Source: Orychophragmus violaceus
Taxonomy: Eukaryota; Streptophyta; Magnoliopsida; Brassicales; Brassicaceae
Length of the DNA: 64,000 nt
NCBI GenBank assembly: GCA_030180135.1
Contig: CM058237.1
Location: 43,297,126-43,361,125 of the forward strand
Direction: 5' to 3'
This document shows, in pieces, positions 33,120-43,113 of the stretch (position 1 is its first letter; each line of letters begins with the position of its first letter). Below the pieces are notes generated by a model, which did not search any database, was not told the DNA's origin, and saw only the letters and a list, made by a program, of their open reading frames with translations. A program made the position numbers and the translations under genes.

Positions 33120-33757
33120 AACTGGCATAAGGCTTAAACAATTAACAAGAAATTCAAAAGCACACAAACTGGCATGAAATGCCCGTACATGGACGTCAAA
33201 TTATACTTGTGTTGGACTGAAAGCACCAACTTGAATATCCTAGCAACATTAAGTTCTATATAATATTTTGTTGACAAAAAAAAGATTAATTTTCAGTTCC
33301 AATAGTTTAAAATTTTGTAAGTTCAACACTAGTTACCAATCCGATTTATATCTGTGACATACACATATTTGTTCAAATAATTATCCAGTTGATATAGTTT
33401 AATCTATTATATAATAGCACACTTTTATCTCTCTATTTGGGGTATCCATGTCATTAAAATATGTTTTTTTTGATGTAAACCCTATAAAATAAATTAATAT
33501 CAACTTTTAATATCTATTTAAAATTATTAATTCTTTTTAAAAAAATATTAAATAAATAACTAAAAAATCTACGTATCGAAAATGTTGGCTATTTTTTGGT
33601 GTAGATATTATCTTCATCAATTCAGAACAATTTGTTGTAAAAGTAATATCATGTTGTTAGAACAACTTCATGCATTTCATTGTCTAGATTAATGCTTCAA
33701 ACTCATCATGCAAATAGGACAAACTATTTCTAATATGTTTTTACCGGTTTTAGACCA
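33120..33757. other. AT-rich unassigned stretch
   Basis: No ORF or repeat partner in the window. The phrase TCTATTATATAATAGCAC (33403) resembles the 5' end of some plant Helitrons, but I find no matching 3' end, so I do not call one. Confidence 0.35.
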
Positions 33758-34925
33758 TGATATAAGTGTGTTTTAGAGTCTTTTAGTGTTTCTTTAGAGT
33801 CTTTTACAGGTGTTATTAGATATATACACGTTTGGAGCGGAATTGGAGTTTATGGAGCTTTTTGGAGCATTTTGGTGTTTTGACCCGAGAGATAGAGTTC
33901 ACTGTCCAAAACAGAGTAATGCATCGATCGACACACATCGTGCATCGATCGACACACGAGCGAGATGGGCCTTTCCTCAGCGGTTAATGAAGAATGAAGA
34001 AATTTCAGTTTTGCCCAGAAGTTCCTGATAATTACAAAGAAGCCCCAAGACGTGATTAGCTTATATAATTAGGTTTTTACATCAGTTTTTAAATACGCTT
34101 TCATACTTACAGCTGAGAGTTTTTAGAGCTTGGGGCTGATCTAATCCTGTACTGCTTTCTGCTTTTTGGAGAAGATTTCGAACCCCTTTACTTCTTTATT
34201 CTCTTTTATGCAATCTATTAATTCATTGATTATGTTTTCATATTCTATGTCTGAGTAGATTCATAGTTAGGTTTAGGGATTCTCATTAAGGATTTTATGA
34301 CCTGCCAGATTTAATTATTTCAGTTAAGGATTCATATCAATAATTGTTCTTCGATCTAATTTGTGCTTAACACTAGTTTCTAACCTGATCACTTAGAATC
34401 TAGATCTTAAGTTGTTAAATTGACACGAAAGTGTGGTTTAGAATCTGAACTATTTAGGTTGAGCAATTGAATTACTCGCAAAGAAATTTGGTTTAATTGA
34501 ATTGTGAACATATCAAACTTAATCTTAAAGCTAGTTTAATCTGTTAGGAATTACAAAGAAATTTGGATTTCTGCAATTAGGCTTAGAGAATTCTCACAAC
34601 GAAAGTTGGTTAATTCGATTTCCGTGTTTGAGTTCTAGAACTGTGCTTTAATTTGATCCTGACTGAATAATTTATCTGCTTGTCTGATTTCCTGAGAACT
34701 CCCTAGACTTAGCGCTTTTAGTTAATTGCCTACAAACCGATCTTGCTACTGATTTACTTTCCTGCTTTGTTTTTAGTTTCTCACTACATTGCTTTCTCCT
34801 AGTTTTAACTTGACTGTTCTTAATCTATCGTTGCCTAGAGTCCTTGTGGATTCGATACCCTAAAGTACTACATTCACATCACTGTGCACTTGCAGTTAGA
34901 ATAGGGATAAAACTTAGACCTATCA
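33758..34925 (+). repeat. Athila 5' LTR
   Basis: It ends AGACCTATCA six bases before the primer site. The start at TGATATAAGTGTG is inferred; no second LTR remains to fix it. It contains two copies of GCATCGATCGACACAC (33922 and 33945) and a TATATAA-like box at about 34064. Confidence 0.6.
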
Positions 34926-34931
34926 AGTTTT

Positions 34932-34949
34932 TGGCGCCGTTGCCGGGGA
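34932..34949 (+). promoter_or_regulatory. Athila primer-binding site
   Basis: TGGCGCCGTTGCCGGGGA is the primer site characteristic of Athila elements. Confidence 0.9.
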
Positions 34950-35063
34950 CTCTTTTGAGTCTTCGATAGATTTGAACTTAGTGTTTAGACTAGGATTTTT
35001 ATTTTTTATTTTTGGTTACTAATTTTCTCTGTTTTTCTCTGTCGCAGGTTTGACATTCGCCTA

Positions 35064-35150
35064 GCATCGATCGTTGCCTCTTTTGTGTCGATCGTTACTA
35101 AGCGACTGGAGTTGAGTCGATCGTTGCACTCTTAGCATCGATCGTTGCAC
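35064..35150. repeat. Cluster of CGATCGTTGC motifs in the Athila leader
   Basis: Four occurrences of (G)TCGATCGTT(G/A)C lie at about 35066, 35087, 35116 and 35137, between primer site and gag. The same motif recurs at 36812-36850, 49309-49512, 49890-49925 and 51707-51850. Confidence 0.85.
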
Positions 35151-35168
35151 TGCGATTACAGACGGTTT

Positions 35169-37151
35169 ATGCAGACGCAAGATACCAGAAGTAATCCGAA
35201 TACTAATCTCGTTAATCTCCAACTTGAAGAGCTTGCTAGACTAGAGAGGACTAACAGGAAAGTTCAACGAGTAAGAATGGTTCGAGAACGTCTGATTCTG
35301 ATACCCGATGCTCAAGGTACACTGAGGGACCGACAAAACAATCCGTACAATGCTGCTGGGCATAGGATTGATGCTGAAGGGAATGTGATCCCTGAGCCTG
35401 AACAAGAACATGAGAAAGGACAAGGGCAAGGCCAAGGACAAGGTGAGAGGCAGATGGTTAATCCTCCTGTTGCTAATGAGAGGACCTTAGCTGATTATAA
35501 CCGTCCGGATGAGTTTCATGCTAACCGGTCAGCTCTTGTGCCTCCTGGTTTTGAGAGGAATGACTTCGAGATCAAGACCATCTACTACTCTATTCTGAGG
35601 CAGAATGCCTTTCATGGTTTCCCTAATGAGCAGCCAATGGATCATATTGATGAGTTTGAGGACATAGTCACTGGGATGAAGTATGATGGAGTGAACTATG
35701 ACTATCTGTTTCTCAAACTCTTTTCCTACTCTCTCGCTGGAGATGCTGCTGCTTGGCTGAAACAACTTCCACCTGGGAAGTTTCCTACATGGGACGCTGT
35801 TAAGAGTGAGTTTCTGAGACACTTCTATGATGATGATCGCTCTATTCAGTCGAGACATGACATTCTCACTTTCTCCCAAGGTCCTAAAGAGCCTCTTAAG
35901 ACTGCCTGGATGAGGTTTAAGAAGTACCTACGTGACTGCCCGCATCATGGATTCACTGAGGTAACATTGCTGGGTATTTTCTTTAGAGGTATAGATTTCC
36001 CATACCAGACCGCGTTGGATAATTCCAGCAATAGAAATTTCAACACTAGGACTCCTGAGCAAGCTAAGCAATTGATAGATAACTTAGTAAGCAGTAATAG
36101 TTGTAAGACTGCTGATAGGAGAAGAAAGGAATCTAGTGTGAAGATAGATAACTTGGAGATTGCTGATATTAGGACTAAGTTGGACACTGTCTGTAATTTG
36201 TTGGCTGGGAAGAAAGCTGTCCATTTTGCTCAAGATGTTGAAGTGATCAATGCTGAAGAAGATGGTCAAGAAGAGGATGTGAACTACATTGGAGGATCTG
36301 GTTTCCAAGAAGATGGTCTTCAATGGTGGACAGAAGAGTGCTTTCACAAGCAATCAAAACTCTTCTGGATTTGGACAGAATGCTGGTTTCCAGAAGCCTT
36401 TTCAACAAGGTAATCAGAGGACTTATGGATCTTCCTCTTACCAAACACCTCCTGCTGCTAATGCTCATGAGGGCAAGATGGAGAGTATGATGGAGCAGTT
36501 GCTGGAAGGACAGACTAAGATTGCTGTGGACTGCAACAGGAAGCTAGATGATGTGTATGAGAACCTTAATGGGAAGTTTGAGTCCTTAAGTACTCATGTG
36601 AAGCAATTGGACACTCAGGTGAGCCAGATTTCAAGCTCTATTAAGGGAAAGAGTGTCGTGGACACCCACATCAAGGCTTGGTCAGTCTATATCAATGATG
36701 GATCATACCAAGGTGAAAATTTCGAGTTAAATACACCTGAACTGGTGGAAGAAGCTGAAAATTCTGAAATTGAGGAAAATCTCTCGGGTGGAATCTGTGA
36801 AACTTATGTGGCATCGATCGATGCACCTATAGCGTCGATCATTGCATGCCGTGGACAGACAGATTCACTTGAGTCTGATGGCATTGATGCAGAGACGGAT
36901 TTGGAGCTTATTAGATTATTCCCTGGAGTGTCTGAGATAACTCAACAGGAGATTGATGAGGTCCGACAGATAGGAGAGATTGGTGAAGAATTGGAAGAAG
37001 TTCCACCATCTGATGATCCATCTTATCACTCTTGTGTGCAGAGGTACTTGAAGAAGATGCTGCCAATGGATGAGATGCTGAAAGATTGGGTGATAGTAGT
37101 CCCTCAACAGATAAGTAATGTGCTATTAACTAAGATCCCGAAGAAGCTACC
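35169..37151 (+). pseudogene. Athila gag, one frameshift, then cut by Tat insertion
   Basis: ATG at 35169 (MQTQDTRSNPN). A Gln/Gly/Glu-rich N-terminal part is followed by the Athila gag core (FPNEQPMDHIDEFEDIV, LFSYSLAGDAAAWL, WDAVKSEFLRHFYDD) to about 36000, and a linker with Cys-poor C terminus. A frameshift near 36310-36325 moves the frame. The second frame continues with QNS/FGQ-rich sequence, a coiled-coil-like stretch (36470-36650) and an acidic region to PKKLP at 37151. There the Tat element enters after the second base of a codon; the frame resumes correctly at 48540. Gag of this lineage forms the particle. The CGATCGATG motif lies inside the coding sequence at 36812. Confidence 0.85.
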
Positions 37152-37689
37152 TGTGAGATCCGGGATTCACACTAAGAATTTGTATTCGTGGATTTGGACA
37201 TTTGGGATATAGAAATGGTATAGTTTCCTATGAATCAAAGACTTTATTGAGATTGATCGTCGAGATAGAACAAACACAGTCGAAAAGAGAGTACAAAGTA
37301 TGATAATCGAGCTATCTAGTCGAAGTGTTCTTAGTTAGGGTCGGAATGTCTTGAATGGATCGCCACTTCTTCTTTTAAATAGTCTCGACTCTGATCTCTC
37401 TACTCCAATATTTCGGCCTCTCCTTCGTAACGATCCCCGTGATTCTCGCGGATCAGTTGAACTGGAAAAGACCGAGTCGCTCTATCTCCACGTCGTCTCC
37501 TGCTGAGCTCGAGCTCGATCGCCTCTTACTTCGGCATTGCTTGGGCCTCGTCAAAGCGTCATTCGTCTGGGCCCAACAAATGAATCGGCTCGTCTCTTTG
37601 TCTTTGATCCAGGAACGGGCTCATAGATATGGGCCTTTGTCTTATTTGTTAATGGGCCGGATTTCCTAGAGGGAAATCCAGTACCAACA
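37152..37689 (-). repeat. Tat 3' LTR
   Basis: Starts TGTGAGATCCGGG and ends CAGTACCAACA. At 37660-37679 it contains the hairpin GATTTCCTAGAGGGAAATCC, whose loop is in the opposite orientation in the partner LTR (48505-48524). Confidence 0.95.
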
Positions 37690-37710
37690 ATAGCCCCCCA
37701 GCCCATTGAT
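37690..37710 (-). promoter_or_regulatory. Tat polypurine tract
   Basis: The minus strand reads CAATGGGCTGGGGGGCTAT directly before the LTR start TGTTGG. Confidence 0.8.
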
Positions 37711-37952
37711 TTCGAGAAGTCGAGGTTAATGGGCGGTGGACGTTTTCGGGAAGACGCGCGCGTGCTCTAGGCATTTAGGAAGCCCTAATGATTGTTTCAG
37801 CCTCGTCCGCAGATCTTGTTTTGACGGTCGAGATCGCAGGGAACCGAAGGATCCTAACTGTCTCAATCTTTTTCGTAATCATTTACAAATTTCGAATTGA
37901 GCGGTTGGGATTGTGGGATGCGAAAGATCCCACGGATCTCGAGCACGAGATA

Positions 37953-37962
37953 GTTTAAAAGG
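37953..37962 (+). promoter_or_regulatory. Possible TATA box for the antisense gene
   Basis: GTTTAAAAGG lies about 195 bp before the ATG at 38156 on the plus strand, in sequence that is otherwise non-coding. It is a weak match. Confidence 0.3.
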
Positions 37963-38155
37963 GGAAGTTACCTAGCACGATTCCCATTACTGCTCGCACT
38001 ACAAATCGTCAAGGTAACTTCTTCTCCCTCATTATATCCCCTTTTTTTATGTTTGCCTCTCGCTCTTATTCCTTTTGCCGTTACTCCGAGACTTTCTCCT
38101 CTAGAGATTTCATTTTTCATCTTTTCAAAAGAAATTTCTGATACAACGAACTATC

Positions 38156-40625
38156 ATGGTTCAAAAGAGTACGGCCAGGACAAGTCCAACTGTGGCGGCG
38201 GGACCGGCTGGTCCTCATCCACCGTCCAGTCTGACTGTTGACCACATACGGAAGTTGCGGGCGAAGTGCCGGATTCCGTCGGAGGTGGAGATACTTATCC
38301 CATCACCGGAAATGTCCCCAGAAACTGTCGTCGAGGGTCATTGCTGTGTTTCTTATACCTACTTCGATAAATGCGGATTGTTTTTTCCAATCCCTCGCAT
38401 TATCTCATGGGTTTTGGCTCAGCTCCAGCTGGCCTTTCACCAGATGACTCCGAACTTCGTTTGGTATGTCATCGGCCTCGGGGTCAGAGCCGTCGAGGAG
38501 GGCATCGACTTTGGGGTCGAGGAGTTGATGAGGGTTTGTTCGGTAAAACATAACACTCGTTTTCCCGGGACCTACTACCTCTCTCCTCGCCATGGGAATA
38601 TCCTCGATGAGATCCCGACGAGGGATGTGTGGAAGAGTAAATACTTTTACTTCAGGATCAATCACCACTCGGTCGAGGATTTTGATTATTCGGTTATCCC
38701 GACAAGATGGGCGGCTAGCGTTGGTTAGCTTATAGGGTTTACTAGTTTCTCTGGTTGCTACGGTGTTCTTTATTGATATCGAGCTGTTTGCTAATAACCT
38801 TCTTGGTTTCTTTGCAGAGGCTCCTGAGTCATTACCCTTAAATACATCGAGTTTGATAGCTCGCCTTCGGAGAGGAGATATCCGCTGGTCTAACTATACG
38901 GACCAGCGAATTCGAGCTGCCTTAGGTCATGCGGCCCGACGACCTCCTTTACACCAACCTCGTCTTTCACTAGACGGATCACGCTTCCCTTCTCGGCCCA
39001 TTTCGACTCGAATCGTTCAGGCTCCGCTTCAGATTATCGAGCGGGCTGGAGAGAGTAAGTATTTTGGCGTACGAGGATTTTTGCGCCATATGCCTTTTCG
39101 TTGGCCGGTCTGACTCGAGTCTGTTTTGTCTGCAGATCGATCTGTTTCGGACGACAGTTCTACCGCAAGCATCCCTTCTCTTGGAAAGATGTCGTGAAGA
39201 TCCAGCAGTCGTCGGAACGGGAAGGATCCCGTTGATCTGGCGAAGAAAATGAAGGCCGGCGACTTGAGTAACGCCCTTCTTTTTGCCATGGATGAGGGGC
39301 CTCCTCCTCCTCCAAACCCTGTTCAGGTCTCTCTCCCCGAGGTTTCAGGGTCCGGAGAGGTGAACGTGGGGGTGGAGGAATTACCTCCTCTTTCGGCCGG
39401 TCAGGAACCCGTTCAGATCCCGTCTGGAGAGCCTACTTTGCGCAACTCCCGGTCGAATGGTTCGAGGGGATCAAACGGTCAGAGCGGGGTGGTCCTCCTC
39501 CTCCGGCGGCGAAGCGTCAAAGGACTGACGCAGAGGTGAGCTCGAGGAGATCGAACCAGAGTGTTGAGGCGAGACCTGCTTCTTCCGGGTCCTCCGGGTC
39601 TTTCAAATGGCGCTTCAGGCACCAGAAAGAATGCCCGATTGCGGATGACCCGAAGGGTGTGGCCTATCTGCTGAGGCATTTTAAGCCCGCATGTGTTCAG
39701 CTCCCGGCTGTCGGGGATATGGCTCTCGGTGAAGTTTATACCGAGATGATGGCGGCTTCTGGGAAGGTAACGATTTCCTTCCTTCGCTTTTTAATATGTT
39801 TTATGCTTAATTTTCGTTTTTCTCGTAGGCCTTGGAGGCTGCAAACAGGTTTGAGGCTAGGGCCGAGTGAGAGCTGTGGGAGATACCGCAGGCGATTGAG
39901 CTTGATACCGTTGAGAAGACGGTTAGGGACCTGAGAGCGCAGTTGCAGGGGGCCTTGGCTCGAGAGGAGGAGTTACGGAAGAAGGTGGGCGACCTGGATG
40001 CGCAGTTGCAGGTGCCTTGGATCGGGTTTCGGTCGCGGAGGAGGCGAGTCGAACCGCCATTGAGGCAGGTCGGGTTGCGGATGTGCGGGCTGCGCAATGT
40101 CAGGGAGATCTGGACAAGGCTCTCGCCGACCGAGAGTTTGATGTCAGGGTGACGGCCCATGAGGCGAGGAAGGGGCTGAATGGTGAATACCTCAAGATCC
40201 TCGAGGGAATCGCGGCGAAGGAGAGCCAAAGGAAAGTCGCCGTGAGCGCCGAGATGAGGCTTCAGGAGGCTTTGGCCAACATCGCGCTTATCACCGAGTT
40301 CGCTTCTGGCGAACTGGATTTGACCAAGGAGGTGATGGACTTGGCCGAGAAGAATAGATTGGCTACGGAGGAGATGAATGCCGCATCGGTGTCGGACTTC
40401 ATTATCAGCAAGCTTAATCTGCCGGTGATGTCGGACGATTCCGTGATCTTGGTGCGCCCCCTAGACCAGGCGGCCGCTCGTCTTGATCAGTATGGATCGA
40501 ACCTTCCGACCGGAGTTAGCTCGCGAGTTAGCGATGAGGTTGAGGGTCGACTTGAGGAGGACAGGGCGACTGATGATCAAATGGAGGATCAAGACGAAGC
40601 TTCCTCTCCTTCCAAGCAGTTCTAG
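38156..40625 (+). pseudogene. Intron-containing antisense gene of Tat element
   Basis: Four exons inferred from reading frame and splice sites: 38156-38723, 38818-39054, 39136-39766 and 39829-40625, with GT..AG introns (GTTAGC..TTTGCAG, GTAAGT..TCTGCAG, GTAACG..TCGTAG) and frame kept across the first two junctions. Exon 1 (MVQKSTARTSP; LRAKCRIPSEVEILIPSPE; QMTPNFVWYVIGLGV) resembles the putative gypsy-type transposon domain (Pfam Transposase_28) by recollection. Exon 3 is Pro/Ser-rich; exon 4 is a long coiled coil (LRAQLQGALAREEEL; NRLATEEMNAA). It is broken by TGA stops at about 39197 and 39868 and by frameshifts near 39480 and 40010. Intact length would be near 750 residues. Function unknown; antisense ORFs at this place are known in several Tat elements. 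Confidence 0.75.
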
Positions 40626-41715
40626 TCCTCTTTTTTATTCGTTGCTGCCCTAGAGGGCTTTTAATTTGTCTTCAGACTTTTGTTGCCCAAGGGGGCTTTT
40701 TTTTTTTTTTTTTGCTTTTGGTGTTGCCTTTTGTGGGATTTTGTTCGAACTTGAGGACATCGTGTCCTCTCTTTTTTTTTTATGAATTGCTTTCGAATCT
40801 TTCATGCCTTAGCATAGATTTTACTGTTTTGATGCTTCGTCATAGAGTTTGGCCGTTATGACAAATACTTGTCTCGAACAGCCTTAGGGAGTTCTTCGTG
40901 AACTTCTGGGTCGATCGTACTCGAGGTACGAATACTTCGTAGTGTAAGATCTGAACTTAACGTTGTATGCTTTCAAAGAATTGCTGAATATAAGGGCGAA
41001 TCGAAGTGGACTTATGAAGGTTGTTTGCTTGAATAACTGTCTCGACTTCGTTGTCTTTTGTTTGGAGGGAGGGGGTAGTCCCCCAATTCTTTTAATCCGT
41101 ATAAGGTTTAGAATAATTATAGGTTTTGAAAGGACCGCTCTGGATCTCATTCTTTGGGACGATCATTTCAGGTCGTTCGATTTGGAAGGACCTTTTTAGG
41201 TCGCTTATTTTGGGACGATCATTTCAGCTCGTTCGGTTTGGAGGGACCGTTTTATGTCGCTTTGTTTGAAGGGATAATTTCATATCACTTTATTTCTTGA
41301 AGAGATAATTTCATATCACTTGATTTTTGAAGAGATAATTTCATATCGCTTGATTTTGGGGGGAGGCCGTTTGAGGTCTCTCGGAAGGGATAATTTCATA
41401 TCACTTGACTTTGGGAGATGCCATTTCAGGTCGCTCGGAAGGGATAATTTTATATCGCTTGTTTTAAAAGAGATAATTTCATATCACTTTGGCTTTTGAA
41501 GAGATAATTTCATAGTAACGTTTACGACAGAAAGAGACATTGGATTGAGAGACTTATCTTGATTTCACAAAGATAAGCTAGTATGACTTCGTCAGAAGTT
41601 GTTGAGCTCAGTAAGAGCTTTATGTTTGGGGGGTGGCTGCGCTCGAAGTCGAGCTGCCTACGTACCCTTTTAAGGGGATCAAGCCATTTCGTAGTTCGAT
41701 TATGTTGTCGTACTC
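40626..41715 (-). other. Tat spacer between integrase and antisense gene
   Basis: Non-coding. It starts with T-rich runs after the antisense stop (40699-40716), continues with unique AT-rich sequence, and then a minisatellite (41127-41516). On the minus strand this is the element's 3' untranslated region. Confidence 0.6.
41127..41516. repeat. Minisatellite in Tat 3' untranslated region
   Basis: Two related repeat kinds follow each other. First, about 50-bp units with GGGACGATCATTTCAGGTCG (41156, 41211) change into about 30-bp units GAAGAGATAATTTCATATCA (repeated between 41270 and 41516). Tandem repeats in this exact region are known from other Tat/Ogre elements. Confidence 0.8.
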
Positions 41716-43113
41716 CTAGTGGAAGTACTTTTTGAGGTTGATGACGTTCCAAGGTCGTAGTTCAGGTTTCTGGGTCTCCACCGACTTGAGTCGGTAGACC
41801 CCATCCTTTACAACGTCGGTGACCTGGTAGGGACCTTCCCACTTTGCTCCTAACTTCCCAGCGTGTTCTTCCTTTTTATGGTCGAACACTTTCCGTAAGA
41901 CGAGCTCTCCTACTTGAAACCTTCGAGTTTTGATTTTGGAATCATAGTAACGAGCTGTGGCTTGTTGGTAGTTCTGGATTCGAACTAGTGCGAGGTTCCT
42001 CCTTTCGTCGACGAGATCGAGCTCGTCAGTTATCATCTTGTTATTGAGTTCCTCTTGTCGTGGGAACTCTTCTTTGCGGATGCTTGACACGAGGATCTCG
42101 GCTGGTACTACCGCCTCGATCCCGTAAGCCAGCGAGAAGGGAGTCTCGCCGGTGGATTTGCGGGGGGTAGTCCGGTAGGCCCAGAGTACGGCTGGGAGCT
42201 CGTCGCTCCAGCTCGTTTTGCACTCATTGAGTCTTTTCTTGAGGCTATTCATGATTGCCTTATTGGCCGCTTCTGCCAGCCCATTCCCTTGGGGATAGCG
42301 TGGCGTTGAGTAAGTCAGCTTTATGTTCCACGTGCTGCAGAACTCCTTGAAGGCGTTTGATATGAACTGGGAACCGTTGTCAGTGACGATCTCGTGGGGT
42401 AGTCCCTGCCGGCAAACGATGTTTCGCCAGACGAACTCCTTGACGTGAACGTCTTTGACCTTTTGGTACGACTCTGCTTCAATCTATTTGGTGAAATAGT
42501 CTGTCATTACCAACAAGTGTGTGGCTTTCTTTTTGCCAGATGCGACTAGGGGCCCCACGATGTCCATTCCCCATCGCATGAATGGGTATGGCGATGAGAT
42601 GGAGGAGAGTTTCTCCGATGCTTGGTGGATAATCAGGGGCTTGCTTTTGGCATTTATCGCACCTGTTGGAGAAGGATTCACATTCGGTGGCCATTGTCGG
42701 CCAAAAATAGCCTTGCCTTTTGAATCGCACGGCAAATGCTCGTCCTCCGGAATGGCTTCCGCAAGATCCGTCGTGTGCTTGTGTAATCACGGCTAGGGCT
42801 TGCTTTTTGTTAAGGCATTTAAGGTAAAGTCTGGAGAGACTCCTTTTGAAGAGCTCTCCTTGTGTGACGCAGTACCTTGCACTTTGCGTTTTGAGTTTCT
42901 GTGCCTCCCATTTGTCGTCGGAAACTTCGCCATTTGTAATGTATCGAATGATCGGAGTTCTCCAATCTTCGTCATTGTTAGGCTCGGCTCGGGTCCTTGA
43001 CTGGTGGATGCGGCTTGGATCGGTCCGTCGGGGACGTTCGCGACGTACACGGCGTTTCTTGGATCGAGGTCATCGTCCACCTCGATGATGTCACGACTGG
43101 TGTCCTCGGGACA
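41716..43113 (-). pseudogene. Tat integrase, nonsense and frameshift
   Basis: The zinc-binding HHCC part is readable at about 42770-42620 (HDGSCGSHSGG, CDKCQKQAP). The catalytic core follows (MDIVGPL, TDYFTK, then a TAG stop at about 42484-42486 where the lineage has Trp, then EAESYQK, DNGSQF, AAVLWAYRTTP-like sequence). The C-terminal part 42252-41716 is open (WEGPYQVTDVV, LRPWNVINLKKYF). A frameshift separates it from the second RNase H near 43110-42790. Integrase would insert the element DNA in the nucleus. Confidence 0.85.

Noticed and set aside
33403..33757. Helitron 5' end
   Set aside because: Only a weak 5' similarity; no CTRR end with hairpin found.
36289..37212. C-terminal extension VRSGIHTKNLYSW of Athila gag
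   Set aside because: These codons belong to the inserted Tat LTR, not to Athila; the true frame resumes at 48540.
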